Part shown: one piece after another, positions 17,383-26,691 of the stretch
Position numbering within the stretch: the stretch's first letter is position 1
Layout of the letters: each line of letters opens with the position of its first letter
Assembly: GCF_001555965.1 (NCBI RefSeq)
Contig: NZ_LSHX01000031.1
Coordinates: forward strand, 1 to 64,000
Source: Sphingomonas sp. CCH21-G11
GTDB lineage: Bacteria; Pseudomonadota; Alphaproteobacteria; Sphingomonadales; Sphingomonadaceae
DNA: 64,000 bases
Direction of reading: 5' to 3'
Position numbers and translations under genes: made by a program
The notes under the pieces: generated by a model
Database searches by the model: none
What the model was told of the DNA's origin: nothing
Seen by the model: only the letters and a program-made list of their open reading frames with translations

Positions 17383-19700
17383 GCGATCAGATAATCGCCC
17401 TTCACCGGCGAACGCCGCGCCCCGCCTGCCGACACGACCACATATTGGCGACGGGATTTGGGAGACACATAGGTCATCGGCGTCGCTTGCGACCCCACCG
17501 GCAGGCGACCGCGCCACAATTCCCGCCCGTCCGCCACGGACAGCGCGCGCAGGTAGAAATCCTGGGTTCCGGCAAAGAAGACCAGCCCCGACCCGGTCGT
17601 CACGGATCCGCCGATCGACGGCATTCCCACCGGCACGTCCAGCCCCGTGGCGATCCCCAGCGGCCCGGTGTCGCGCAGCGTGCCCAGCGGCTTCTGCCAG
17701 ACGATCTGGCGCGTCTTGAGGTCGATGGCGGTCATCGTGCCGAAGGGCGGCTCCTGGCACGGCACGGCCAATGGCGAGACAAAGCTCTCGCGGTTGATGG
17801 CATAGGGCGCGCCGGTCTGTGGCCCGATCCCGTCATGGTCGCCCTGGCGCGGGGTCACGCGGTCGACGTCCTTTTGCGGCACCAGCTTCAGCAAGATGCC
17901 CATCCGGATGTCATTGACGATCAGCGTGTCGTTCGCCTTGTTGATCGCAGCACTGCCCCAGTTCATGCCGCCATAATAACCGGGGAATTGCAGCGTCCAT
18001 TCGCGGGTCGTGATCGGCGTGAACAGCCCCTGATAGCGCGCCCGGCGAAACGCGAGGCGGCAGGCCAGCTGATCCAGCGGGGTCGCGCCCCACATGTCGC
18101 GCTCGGTCAACGTCGCATTGCCGATGCGTGGCATCGCGAGCGATCGCGGCTGTACCGGCGACAGCGTCTCGCCCGCCTGCGCGCCCTGCGGCACGGGCTG
18201 CATCGTCACCGGCGCGACGGGCCGGCCCGTTCTCCGGTCGAGCATGAAGATGTCGCCCTGCTTCGTCACCTGGACCAGCACGGGGATCGTCCCGCCCTTG
18301 CCGTCGGGCAGGTCGTGCAGCACCGGCTGGGCGGGCACGTCATAGTCCCACACGTCGTGGATCACGGTGCGATAGACCCAGCGCGGGCGGCCGTCAGCGA
18401 TGTTCAGCGCGACGACGGCAGCCGCGTATTTCTCCGCAGCTTCCGTCCGGTCCGCACCCCAGAAATCGGGGGTCTGGTTGCCCATCGGCAAATAGACCAG
18501 GCCGAGTGCCGCATCGAAGCTGGGCACCGACCACATGTTCGGCGTGCCGGGGGTGTAGGTCTGCCCTTCCGGCGGTGCGCCGATGCGGTCGGGTGCACCC
18601 ATGTCCCACGCCCAGGCGAGCGCGCCGGTGCGGACATCATAGGCGCGCACCACGCCCGAGGGCTCGTTCACCTCCTGATTGTCGAACACCCAGGCACCGA
18701 CGATGGCGATGTCGCCGACGATGGTGGGGCCTGACGACGGGATCAGATAGCCGGGCTTGAGCGGCCCCATCTGATCGGCGAGATCGACGGTGCCGTCCTT
18801 GCCGAACCCCGCACACGGGCGGCCATTGGCGGCATCGAGCGCGATCAGCCGGTTGTCGATGGTGGTCAGCAGGATACGGCGCTGGCACTCGCCAGCCGGA
18901 TCGCCAGCCGGCCCCGGTGTTGCGGTCTCGTGATAGCCCAGACTGCGGCAGCGACGCCACAGCGGCGGCGGCACCGGCTTGGGATCGAACGACCACCGCA
19001 CCGCGCCGCTATCGGCATCCAGCGCATAGACACGGTTGTTGCGCGTGCACGCATAAAGCGTGTCGCCAATCTGCAGCGGGGTATTCTGGTCCTCGGACAA
19101 AAGTTCGCCCGCCCCGCTGTCGCCCGTGCGGAACGTCCATGCCACCTTCAGCCCCGCGACGTTTTCCGGCGTGATCTGTCCTGCCGGAGCATAGCGGCTG
19201 CCATCGCCGGATCGCCCATAGAAGCGCCAGTCGCCCGGCGCCTCGGTCGATGCGACGAAGGGCGCGCGGCTGGCTGGCCGGATGCCGCCATGTTCCCAGA
19301 ACATCCCCCCGAACAGTGCGGCCGCGCCTGCTCCGCCAATCAGGGCGGACGCGACGGCGCCTGTCCGGCTGCGGCTAGGCAGCGCGAGCGCGGCCAGTCC
19401 GCCCAGCGTCAACAGCACCAGCGGGGCGAACATCCGGGCAAACAGCGGCCAGAAATCCCACCCCCCTTCCCAGATTGCCCAGGGCAGCGTCAGCGCCACT
19501 ACTGCCGCCAGTAGCTGCAAGCCGGCACAGCGGCGCAGGCCGAACAGGATGCCTGCGACCAGCAATCCAGCTCCTGCCAGCAGGTAATAGGGCGAGCCGC
19601 CCGCCGCGATCAGCAGCGTGCCGCCCCATATCAGCAGCGCGCCCACCACCAAAAGCACCAGCCCAAACAGCCCGGACGGAACCCACCGCAATTTTGACAC
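17352..19700 (-). CDS. membrane-bound PQQ-dependent dehydrogenase (glucose/quinate dehydrogenase type)
   Basis: 782 residues. The first 150 residues hold about five transmembrane helices (LFGLVLLVVGALLIWGG and following), as in GCD and QuiA. The periplasmic part is an eight-bladed quinoprotein propeller with family signatures: DWRFYGRSGDGSRYAPAGQI, AWTFRTGD, the DQLACRLAFRRARYQGLFTP block, and GYYGGMNWGSAAINKAN. It oxidises an alcohol or polyol in the periplasm and reduces ubiquinone. The start is GTG at 19700, with GGAGG upstream and only 5 bp after the CoA-ligase stop. Its place in the island suggests oxidation of a ring hydroxyl rather than glucose, which is inference. It needs PQQ; no pqq genes are in the window. 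Confidence 0.9.
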   Translation of the reverse strand: MSKLRWVPSGLFGLVLLVVGALLIWGGTLLIAAGGSPYYLLAGAGLLVAGILFGLRRCAGLQLLAAVVALTLPWAIWEGGWDFWPLFARMFAPLVLLTLGGLAALALPSRSRTGAVASALIGGAGAAALFGGMFWEHGGIRPASRAPFVASTEAPGDWRFYGRSGDGSRYAPAGQITPENVAGLKVAWTFRTGDSGAGELLSEDQNTPLQIGDTLYACTRNNRVYALDADSGAVRWSFDPKPVPPPLWRRCRSLGYHETATPGPAGDPAGECQRRILLTTIDNRLIALDAANGRPCAGFGKDGTVDLADQMGPLKPGYLIPSSGPTIVGDIAIVGAWVFDNQEVNEPSGVVRAYDVRTGALAWAWDMGAPDRIGAPPEGQTYTPGTPNMWSVPSFDAALGLVYLPMGNQTPDFWGADRTEAAEKYAAAVVALNIADGRPRWVYRTVIHDVWDYDVPAQPVLHDLPDGKGGTIPVLVQVTKQGDIFMLDRRTGRPVAPVTMQPVPQGAQAGETLSPVQPRSLAMPRIGNATLTERDMWGATPLDQLACRLAFRRARYQGLFTPITTREWTLQFPGYYGGMNWGSAAINKANDTLIVNDIRMGILLKLVPQKDVDRVTPRQGDHDGIGPQTGAPYAINRESFVSPLAVPCQEPPFGTMTAIDLKTRQIVWQKPLGTLRDTGPLGIATGLDVPVGMPSIGGSVTTGSGLVFFAGTQDFYLRALSVADGRELWRGRLPVGSQATPMTYVSPKSRRQYVVVSAGGARRSPVKGDYLIAYALPGGSGE

Positions 19701-19705
19701 GGGAC

Positions 19706-21298
19706 TCAGGCCTCCGCCCGTTCGACCAGGGTGTCGCGCAATTCCCGCTTCAAGAGCTTGCCGTTGGAATTGCGGGGCAACGGATCGATGCCGATGGTCC
19801 AGCCTTCCGGGCATTTATAGTCGGACAGGCGCTCGCGGGCGAAGGCGGCGATTGCGTCCGCATCCGCCGACATGTCCGCCTTCAGACAGACAAAGGCATG
19901 CGCGCGCTCGCCCAGCACCGGGTCTGGGCGGCCGACCACCGCCACCTCCGCCACGGCGGGATGCTCGGCGAGGGCGGCCTCCACCTCGGCGCTGTAGATC
20001 TTGTACCCGCCACGATTGACGACGTCCTTCTTCCGGTCGTGCAGCCGGACCAGCCCGTCCGCGCCCATCGTGACGACATCACCGGAACGCCAGTATCCGC
20101 CGACGAATGCCGCGCGCGTCGCGTCGGCATTGTTCCAGTAGCCGCGCGCGACCATCGGCCCGGCCACCCACAGCTCGCCCGGCGTGCCCGGCGGAACCTC
20201 CCGACCATCCTCATCGACCACGATCACATCGGCACAAGGCACCGGCGCGCCGACCGCATCGGGATGATCCGGCGTCAGTGCGGCAGGCAGCAACGCGACG
20301 GGCGATGCCGTCTCCGTCGCGCCATAGCCGTTGGAAAGGCTGAGGGCCGGCAACCGCTCGCGCAGTTCGGCGATGAAGGCCGCGGGCATCGGCGCACCGC
20401 CGAAAGATCCCAGCTTCCATGACGACAGGTCATGCGCGGCCAGCGCATCGTTCATCAGGCACAGCTTGTATTGCGCAGGCACCATGAAGGCATGGTCGAT
20501 CCGGTGCCGCGCCGCTTCTTCGATGAATGTTGCCGCGCGGAACGGCGGCATGAGCACGACCGCGCCGCCCAGCCTGAAAAAGGTCAGAAACTCGGTGATC
20601 AGTCCGGTGACGTTGCAGCCGGGGATCGCCAGCAGGGTGCGGCTGCCGCGCGGCAAGCCCCAGCTCCCCTCGAAGTGCAGCACCGAATGGACGATGTTGA
20701 CATGGGCCAGCATCACGCCCTTTGGCGCGCCGGTCGTACCGCTGGTGTAGAGGATCGCGGCCAGAGCCTCCTCGTCCGCCTCATGCGGGGGAAGGACGGG
20801 GCGCGGGCCGCCATCGATCCAGTCCGTCATCTCCTCCGCCAGCACAACATGGCGCAGGTCGGGCAAGTCGTCCGATGCGGGCAGCTTGTCCACCATCGCC
20901 GCTTCGCTCAACAGCATCGCAGCGCCCGAATGACGAAGCAGGTACGCCGCCTCCTTCATGCTCAGTCGCGTGTCCATCGGCACCAGCACCGCACCCAGCC
21001 GCCAGCAGGCAAGGAACCAGATCGGATATTCCGCGCGGTTGGACAGCCAGGTCGCCAGCCGGTCGCCGCGTCGAACGCCCTCGGCGACCAACCGCTGCGC
21101 CAGCGCCTCCGCCCGACCGAGCAGGTCGGCATAGGCGAGGCAACCTTCATCGCCCCACAGCAGCGCCGGTGCGGCTTCTGAGCCGGCCGCACTCTCCGTC
21201 ACCATCGACCAGATGTCGGCCGGGCGATCGGCGAAACAGCGCACCATGCGATCGCCGAAAAGCAGTTCGTGGCGCAAAGCGGGCTTGGCCCTCTCCAT
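19706..21298 (-). CDS. acyl-CoA synthetase (class I adenylate-forming)
   Basis: 530 residues with every ANL-family motif: LYTSGTTGAPKGVMLAH (phosphate loop, about residue 175), SNGYGATETASPV, GYWRSGDVVTMGADGLVRLH, DRKKDVVNRGGYKIYSAEVE hinge, and the catalytic lysine in PRNSNGKLLKREL at the C-terminus. It activates a carboxylic acid to its CoA ester with ATP. ATG at 21298 is chosen because GAGGGGAC precedes it; an in-frame ATG further upstream would add 14 residues. The gene lies 82 bp after the SDR and 5 bp before the PQQ-dehydrogenase. It should start the beta-oxidation part of the island by activating the substrate or its side-chain acid. Confidence 0.92.
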   Translation of the reverse strand: MERAKPALRHELLFGDRMVRCFADRPADIWSMVTESAAGSEAAPALLWGDEGCLAYADLLGRAEALAQRLVAEGVRRGDRLATWLSNRAEYPIWFLACWRLGAVLVPMDTRLSMKEAAYLLRHSGAAMLLSEAAMVDKLPASDDLPDLRHVVLAEEMTDWIDGGPRPVLPPHEADEEALAAILYTSGTTGAPKGVMLAHVNIVHSVLHFEGSWGLPRGSRTLLAIPGCNVTGLITEFLTFFRLGGAVVLMPPFRAATFIEEAARHRIDHAFMVPAQYKLCLMNDALAAHDLSSWKLGSFGGAPMPAAFIAELRERLPALSLSNGYGATETASPVALLPAALTPDHPDAVGAPVPCADVIVVDEDGREVPPGTPGELWVAGPMVARGYWNNADATRAAFVGGYWRSGDVVTMGADGLVRLHDRKKDVVNRGGYKIYSAEVEAALAEHPAVAEVAVVGRPDPVLGERAHAFVCLKADMSADADAIAAFARERLSDYKCPEGWTIGIDPLPRNSNGKLLKRELRDTLVERAEA

Positions 21299-21380
21299 TG
21301 TCCGTCCCCTCTTCGCTTTGCTCTTTGGAGGCTCTGTCATTCGTGGTCCGACGCGATCTTCGGTGTATTGCGCCTGTCGT

Positions 21381-22289
21381 TCAATCCGTAGCTGCTGCAG
21401 CCTTCATCGTGCGTTCGGCGACATAGTTGACCTCGTCGCCTGCACTTTCGAACAGGACGGGATCGGACAGGTCGCCAATCCGGTCCCACGCGTCCAGCAC
21501 CTGTTCCGGGCTGACCGCGTCTGCCGTAAACTGGGCCCCGCGGGCGCTGACGATGCGGACCTTGGCATAGTGACCTGCCGCCGCGGACAGAATGGTCCCG
21601 CTTTCGGCAAAGCCCTCGCTGGCCAGCACCGCCATGCCGGCAGAGGCAAAGGCGGGATCGAAGCGGGCAAGCATTTCCGGGGACATCGTGGCTTCGGTCA
21701 TCGCCGTCGCTGCCATCGGGGCGAGCGCGTTGACGAGGATGCCGTATTTTCGTCCCTCGATCTTCAGCACGTTCATCAGGCCGATCAGGCCGGCCTTTGC
21801 GGCGCCGTAATTGGCCTGCCCGAAATTGCCGTACAGCCCGGTGTTGGAAAGCGTCATCACGATCCTGCCATATCCGGCCTGCTGCATGATCGGCCAGGCG
21901 GCGCGCGTGCAGTAAGCGGAGCCCAGAAGATGCACCGCCACCACCAGATCGAAATCCGCCATATCGCTTTTCACGAAGCTGCGATCGCGCAGAATGCCGG
22001 CGTTGTTGATGAGGATGTCCAGCCCGCCAAAGGCATCAACCGCCTGTTCGACCAGCCGCTGCGCGCCCTCGACTGAAGCGACCGATTCGTGGTTCGCCGC
22101 CGCCTGTCCCCCGGCCGCGACAATTTCTGCCACGACCGCATCCGCAAGCCATTCGCCGCCCGCCGACTTGCCCGGATCGTTCACGACCACCCGTGCGCCA
22201 CGGCTGGCCAGCATCAGCGCATGCGCGCGGCCAAGCCCGCTGCCGGCTCCGGTCACGATCGCCGTCCGGTCGTCAAAACGGATCGCCAC
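21381..22289 (-). CDS. SDR, hydroxyacyl-CoA/hydroxysteroid dehydrogenase (HSD17B4-like)
   Basis: 302 residues. Classical SDR motifs are present: TGAGSGLGRAHALML cofactor loop, NNAGILRD, and YGAAKAGLIGLMNVL with the catalytic Tyr and Lys. The N-terminus (RFDDRTAIVTGAGSGLGR, then ARVVVNDPG) and the long C-terminal extension are those of the SDR domain in peroxisomal multifunctional enzyme 2, which oxidises (3R)-hydroxyacyl-CoA esters. The start is GTG at 22289, nine bases after GGAGG. It heads the SDR, CoA-ligase, PQQ-dehydrogenase operon, under operator D. Paired with the MaoC hydratase it would give the MFE-2-type route of beta-oxidation. Confidence 0.88.
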   Translation of the reverse strand: MAIRFDDRTAIVTGAGSGLGRAHALMLASRGARVVVNDPGKSAGGEWLADAVVAEIVAAGGQAAANHESVASVEGAQRLVEQAVDAFGGLDILINNAGILRDRSFVKSDMADFDLVVAVHLLGSAYCTRAAWPIMQQAGYGRIVMTLSNTGLYGNFGQANYGAAKAGLIGLMNVLKIEGRKYGILVNALAPMAATAMTEATMSPEMLARFDPAFASAGMAVLASEGFAESGTILSAAAGHYAKVRIVSARGAQFTADAVSPEQVLDAWDRIGDLSDPVLFESAGDEVNYVAERTMKAAAATD

Positions 22290-22308
22290 GCGCACTCTCC
22301 TCCCTTGC

Positions 22309-22328
22309 AAACTAACGTTCGTTTGTTT
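22309..22328. promoter_or_regulatory. TetR-type operator D
   Basis: AAACTAAC-GTTC-GTTTGTTT between the divergent SDR (22289) and acyl-CoA dehydrogenase (22386) genes, well placed to control both operons. Confidence 0.65.
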
Positions 22329-22385
22329 AAGTCGGATGCACGAGGCCCGTCAAGAGCCGTCGAAGCATTTCAAAGGGAGCAGGTC

Positions 22386-24200
22386 ATGGCGGCGCAGACG
22401 CCCACTTCACCGATCAGCCGCGACGATTTCAATTTCCAGATTTTCGAGGTGCTACCGACGCTGGGGCTTTCGGATCGTCCGCTGTTTGCTGATCACGATC
22501 GCGCGACCCTGGATGCGACGCTGGATCTGGCCGAGCGGGTGGCCGTGGATCACTTCCTGCCGGGATATCGCAAGAGCGACGCTAACGAACCCTATGTCGA
22601 GGACGGCAAAGTCGTGCTGGTGCCTGAAATCGGCGAGGCGATCCGCGCCTTTACGGAAGCGGGGTTCATGTCGGCCCACCTGCCGTATGAGGAGGGTGGG
22701 CAGCAATTGCCTTGGACGGTGCTGCAAAGCTGCTACGCCATGTTCCAGGGCTGCAACATCGGCGCGACCATCTATTATTTCCTGACCGTTTCCGCGGCCA
22801 ATGTGCTGCGCGCGCACGGGTCGCAGGAGCAGAAGGAACTGTACATGCGCCCGATGCTGGAGGGGCGCTTCCACGGCACCATGTGCCTGTCCGAACCGCA
22901 CGCCGGATCGAGCCTGGCGGACCTGCGCACCCGCGCCATTCCCAATGGCGATGGCACCTATCGCATCCAGGGCACCAAGATGTGGATTTCCGGCGGGGAG
23001 CATGAGCTGGGCGAGAACATCGTCCATCTCGTCCTGGCGCGGATCGACGGTGCACCGGCCGGCACGCGGGGCATTTCGCTGTTCGTCGTGCCCAAGCGGC
23101 GGCTGAACAGCGACGGTTCGGTGGGCGAGCACAACGACATCAGCCTCGCCGGCCTCAATCACAAGATGGGTTATCGCGCCGCGACCAACACCGTGTTGAA
23201 CTTCGGCGACAATGGGGACTGTGTCGGCTATCTGGTCGGCGAGCCGCATCGCGGCCTGGCGCCCATGTTCCTGATGATGAACGAGGCGCGAATTTCGGTC
23301 GGCGCCGGGGCGACCATGCTCGGTTATGCCGGCTATCGCTATAGCTTGGACTATGCACGCGAGCGGCTGCAGGGGCGGCCGCCGGAGAACAAGGATCCGG
23401 CTGCGCCGCCCGTGCCGCTGACCGACCATGCCGATGTCCGCCGCATGCTGCTGATGCAGAAGACGTTCGTCGAGGGCGCGCTCGCGCTCTGCCTCTATGC
23501 CGCCTATCTAGTGGACGAGGAACACACCGCACCTGAGGAAGAGGCGCGCGAGACGGCCCGCCGCCTGCTCGCGATCCTGACGCCGGTAGTCAAAAGTTGG
23601 CCATCGGAATTCTGCCTCGAAGCGAACAAGCAGGCGATGCAGGTGCTCGGCGGCTACGGCTACACGCTCGATTATCCGGTCGAGCAATATTATCGCGACA
23701 ACCGGCTGAACCTGATCCACGAAGGGACGAACGGAATCCAGGCCATCGATCTGATCGGCAGGAAACTGTCGGCGGAGGACGGTGCCTATTGGTCGGAACT
23801 GACTGGCGCGATCCGGACGACATTGGCCGAGGCGCGTGGCCATCCCGCGCTAGCCGACCATGCAGATGCGCTGGACGCCAAGCTGTCCCATGCCGAACGA
23901 ACTGTCGCCGCCGTGCTCGCCGCGACCGCCGATCAGCCCAGCCTGCGCATCGCCAACGCCACTGCCTTTCAGGATGCACTGGGCCATATCTGCATCGGCT
24001 GGATGTGGCTGCGTCAATCGATCGTGGCGCTGAATGCGCTCGACGAGACGCCGGGTGCGGAAGCGAAACGCTTTTACGAGGGCAAGCTGGCCGCGACGCG
24101 TTTCTTCTTCGCCTATGAGCTGGGCCGGGTCGGCCCGTGGCTCGATATTGTCGAGCGGCTGGATCGCACCTTGCTGGATGTCGATCCCGCATGCCTTTGA
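22386..24200 (+). CDS. acyl-CoA dehydrogenase, DmdC-like long form
   Basis: 604 residues, longer than the classic 380 because of an extra C-terminal helical domain as in 3-methylmercaptopropionyl-CoA dehydrogenase (DmdC). Motifs: MCLSEPHAGSSLADLRT (FAD/substrate), KMWISGGEH, VLGGYGYTLDYPVEQYYRDN, and catalytic glutamate E446 in NLIHEGTNGIQAIDL. It oxidises an acyl-CoA to the enoyl-CoA and passes electrons to ETF. ATG at 22386 has GGGAG upstream. It is first of a two-gene operon with the MaoC hydratase, which overlaps its end by 10 bp. The true acyl chain is not known. Confidence 0.93.
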   Translation: MAAQTPTSPISRDDFNFQIFEVLPTLGLSDRPLFADHDRATLDATLDLAERVAVDHFLPGYRKSDANEPYVEDGKVVLVPEIGEAIRAFTEAGFMSAHLPYEEGGQQLPWTVLQSCYAMFQGCNIGATIYYFLTVSAANVLRAHGSQEQKELYMRPMLEGRFHGTMCLSEPHAGSSLADLRTRAIPNGDGTYRIQGTKMWISGGEHELGENIVHLVLARIDGAPAGTRGISLFVVPKRRLNSDGSVGEHNDISLAGLNHKMGYRAATNTVLNFGDNGDCVGYLVGEPHRGLAPMFLMMNEARISVGAGATMLGYAGYRYSLDYARERLQGRPPENKDPAAPPVPLTDHADVRRMLLMQKTFVEGALALCLYAAYLVDEEHTAPEEEARETARRLLAILTPVVKSWPSEFCLEANKQAMQVLGGYGYTLDYPVEQYYRDNRLNLIHEGTNGIQAIDLIGRKLSAEDGAYWSELTGAIRTTLAEARGHPALADHADALDAKLSHAERTVAAVLAATADQPSLRIANATAFQDALGHICIGWMWLRQSIVALNALDETPGAEAKRFYEGKLAATRFFFAYELGRVGPWLDIVERLDRTLLDVDPACL

Positions 24201-25036
24201 CGCTCGAGGCGCTGGCCGCGCCGTTCCCTGAACGGACATTCCAATACGACGCTGAGCGGACACGGCTCTACGCGCTCGGCATCGGCTTGGGGCAGGACGG
24301 CGCCGCTGCCGATCTTCCCTATCTGATCGGTCCGGCGCCGCGGGTCGTGCCTTCCATGGCGACCGTTGTGGCCTGGGACGATAGCTGGATCGGCCGGCTC
24401 AGCCTCGACGCCACGCGCATCGTCCATGGCGAACAGCGGATCACGCTGCACCGTCCCCTGCCCGCGACGGCGACCCTGCGCTCCAGCGTCCGGATCGTCG
24501 AGGCGGTGGACAAGGGGCCCGGCAAGGGCGCGCTGCTTTACGTGGAGACCAGGCTGCAAGAGGAAGGTCGGCCGGAGCCGCTGGCCACCCTCCTGTCCAC
24601 GGTCTTCGCCCGCGGCGATGGCGGCTTTGGCGGGCCAGCAAAGGGCGGACCCACGCCGCATGCGATTCCCGATCGACCATGGGACCACCAGCGCCGCTGG
24701 CGGGTCGCGCCCAACCAGGCGCATCTCTATCGTCTGTCCGGCGACCATAACCCGCTGCACGTCGATCCCGATTTTGCCCGTGCTGCCGGATTTCCCGCAC
24801 CGATCCTGCACGGCCTGTGCAGCTATGGCATGGTGCTGCGTGCCGTGATCGGAGAAGCGGTGGGCGATCAGCCGGAGCGCGTCGCCCATGTCGCGGGCCG
24901 ATTCACCTCCCCCATTTTCATGAATGAGACGCTTGAGGCGCGCATCTGGGTGGAAGGCGACACGCTGTCGTTCCAGCTCATCGTGGTAGAGCGAGACGTG
25001 GTGGCGATCGACCAGGGCTTAGTGCTGCTGCGTTAG
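24191..25036 (+). CDS. MaoC-type enoyl-CoA hydratase (double hotdog, MFE-2-like)
   Basis: 281 residues: an N-terminal hotdog-like half and a C-terminal MaoC half with the hydratase-2 signature YRLSGDHNPLHVDPDFARAA followed by GFPAPILHGLCSYG (Asp and His of the active site). This is the layout of eukaryotic and bacterial (R)-specific enoyl-CoA hydratase 2. It hydrates the product of the preceding dehydrogenase to a 3-hydroxyacyl-CoA, the substrate for the SDR encoded across the divergent promoter. ATG at 24191 overlaps the dehydrogenase stop by 10 bp. Confidence 0.9.
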   Translation: MPLTLEALAAPFPERTFQYDAERTRLYALGIGLGQDGAAADLPYLIGPAPRVVPSMATVVAWDDSWIGRLSLDATRIVHGEQRITLHRPLPATATLRSSVRIVEAVDKGPGKGALLYVETRLQEEGRPEPLATLLSTVFARGDGGFGGPAKGGPTPHAIPDRPWDHQRRWRVAPNQAHLYRLSGDHNPLHVDPDFARAAGFPAPILHGLCSYGMVLRAVIGEAVGDQPERVAHVAGRFTSPIFMNETLEARIWVEGDTLSFQLIVVERDVVAIDQGLVLLR

Positions 25037-25067
25037 GCCCACCCAGAATCCCATTCCATCCGCGTCA

Positions 25068-25109
25068 AGCGAGGTCGAGACACCTGGCATCAAGTGTCTC
25101 GCCTTCGCT
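25068..25109. terminator. bidirectional terminator hairpin
   Basis: Perfect 8-bp arms CGAGACAC (25076-25083) and GTGTCTCG (25094-25101) with a 10-base loop, extended by AGCGA/TCGCT pairs outside. It lies between the converging MaoC and DUF35 genes. No long T-run follows, so efficiency is uncertain. Confidence 0.6.
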
Positions 25110-25127
25110 CGACGCTAAGGGCTTCCC

Positions 25128-25526
25128 TTACGCCACTAACCTGAACACCGGCACCTTCGGCCCATCCCCTTCCGTCGGGGCGAAATCCACGGTCACGCGC
25201 TGGCCGATGCGGATAGCGTCGAAATCCGCGCCGACGATGTGCGTCAGCATCGTCACGCCCTCGTCCAGCTTCACATAGGCGATGGCATAGGGTGTCGCGG
25301 CGCGACGCATCACGCTGAAGGAATAGATGGTTCCCGTCCCCGCCGCCTCGCGCCAGTCGAGCTGGTCGGAATGGCAAAAGGGACAGATGGCACGTGGATA
25401 ATGGTGCAGTTCCCCGCAGCTATTGCAGGTGCGGATGGCGAGCTTCCCCGCGCCCGCCGCCGCCCAGTAATGGGCGACCTCGGCGCTGATCGCGGGGGCG
25501 GGCAGGGTCGGCAGAGCTTCAATCAT
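25128..25526 (-). CDS. DUF35 OB-fold / zinc-ribbon acyl-CoA-associated protein
   Basis: 132 residues. Four cysteines C34, C37, C48 and C51 (RTCNSCGELHHYP, ICPFC) form the rubredoxin-like zinc ribbon, followed by an OB-fold (GTIYSFSVMRRAATPYAIAY). Such proteins bind thiolase-like partners and, in steroid side-chain degradation, form the aldolase complex with Ltp2. The start at 25526 is 4 bp after the thiolase-like stop, so the two are cotranslated. It probably activates or scaffolds that protein and is not an enzyme alone. Confidence 0.88.
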   Translation of the reverse strand: MIEALPTLPAPAISAEVAHYWAAAGAGKLAIRTCNSCGELHHYPRAICPFCHSDQLDWREAAGTGTIYSFSVMRRAATPYAIAYVKLDEGVTMLTHIVGADFDAIRIGQRVTVDFAPTEGDGPKVPVFRLVA

Positions 25527-25530
25527 CGGT

Positions 25531-26691
25531 TCATTCCCTTTCGAGGATCAGCGTGCCGCTGGCATTGCGGCTACCCAGCCAGCCGCCCATGCCCTGGGCC
25601 AGCGCCAGATCGCAGTTCGGCACCTGCACCGCCGGATGCGCCTCCCCCCGCAGCTGGCGAACCGCCTCCAGGATCTTGGTCATCCCGCCGCGGTTATTGG
25701 GGTGATTGCTGCACAGGCCCCCGCCATCGGTGTTGAACGGCAGCTTGCCGACGCCGGAGATCAGGTTGCCGTCGGCGACGAAGCGCCCGCCCCCGCCCGG
25801 CGGACAGAAGCCTAGATCCTCCAGCTGCTGCACGACGGTGATCGTGAAGCTGTCATAGATGGAGGCGTATTTGATATCGGCCGGGGTCACGCCGGCTTGT
25901 TCGAACGCGATGCGCCCGGCCTCCCGCGCCGAACTATAGGTCAGGTCGATGCGACCACCGTTCAGATGTTTCACTGCCTCACCGGCACCGCGAATGGCGA
26001 TCAGCGGCCGGTTCAGCGATCTGGCGATTTCCGGCGAAACGACGACGATTGCACCGCCGCCATCGCTGACCACACAGCAATCCAGCCGATGGAGCGGATC
26101 GGCGATCATCGGCGATTCGACGACTTCCTCCACCGTCACGACATTCTTCAGCATGGCGTGGGGATTGTGCTGGGCGTGGTGCGACGCGGCGACCTTGACC
26201 CAGGCGAGCTGTTCGCTGGTCAAGCCGTATTCGTGCATGTGCCGCTGCGCGACCATCGCATATTGATTGAGCACCATCGAGCCATAGGGATGTTCGAACG
26301 CCAGTTCCGGCACGTTGAAATCGGGCTTGGGATCCGCACCCGCGCCCGCCGCGCGCGGACGGCCGGCCAGTACGACGATGGCGACGTTGCACTTGCCCGC
26401 CGCAATCGCCTCCGCCGCATGCGCGACATGCATCTGGTAGGCCGAACCGCCGGGGTCGGTATTGTCCATATAGGTCAGGCGCAGACCGAGATATTCCGCG
26501 ATCGACAGGACGCCGAGGCCCGGCATCTCCGCATCGCACAGGAAACCATCGACCGCGTGATGATCCAGCCCCGCATCGGCCAGGGCCCAGCGGACCACGT
26601 CCGCGACGATCTGAGCCGTGGACAGATCGGTCGCCTTGCGGACGGGGTGTTCCGATATGCCGGCGATATAGGCCTTTGGTCGGGCGCTCAA
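25531..26691 (-). CDS. thiolase-like protein of SCP-x/Ltp type without the nucleophilic cysteine
   Basis: 386 residues, the normal length for the SCP-x thiolase family. The frame is open upstream, but TTG at 26691 with GAGAGGGGAT before it gives the right N-terminus (LSARPKAYIAGISEHPVRKA). Where thiolases have the nucleophile cysteine, this protein has D79 in DNTDPGGSAY, and the usual HD-F motif reads Y279-D-S-F (IYDSFTITVVQQLEDLGF). The C-terminal GLCSNHPNNRGG keeps the GHP-like loop. Loss of cysteine and a tyrosine at this site are features of Ltp2-type retro-aldolases, which also need a DUF35 partner, encoded next to it. It therefore may cleave a hydroxyacyl-CoA by retro-aldol and not by thiolysis. 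Confidence 0.85.
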   Translation of the reverse strand: MSARPKAYIAGISEHPVRKATDLSTAQIVADVVRWALADAGLDHHAVDGFLCDAEMPGLGVLSIAEYLGLRLTYMDNTDPGGSAYQMHVAHAAEAIAAGKCNVAIVVLAGRPRAAGAGADPKPDFNVPELAFEHPYGSMVLNQYAMVAQRHMHEYGLTSEQLAWVKVAASHHAQHNPHAMLKNVVTVEEVVESPMIADPLHRLDCCVVSDGGGAIVVVSPEIARSLNRPLIAIRGAGEAVKHLNGGRIDLTYSSAREAGRIAFEQAGVTPADIKYASIYDSFTITVVQQLEDLGFCPPGGGGRFVADGNLISGVGKLPFNTDGGGLCSNHPNNRGGMTKILEAVRQLRGEAHPAVQVPNCDLALAQGMGGWLGSRNASGTLILERE

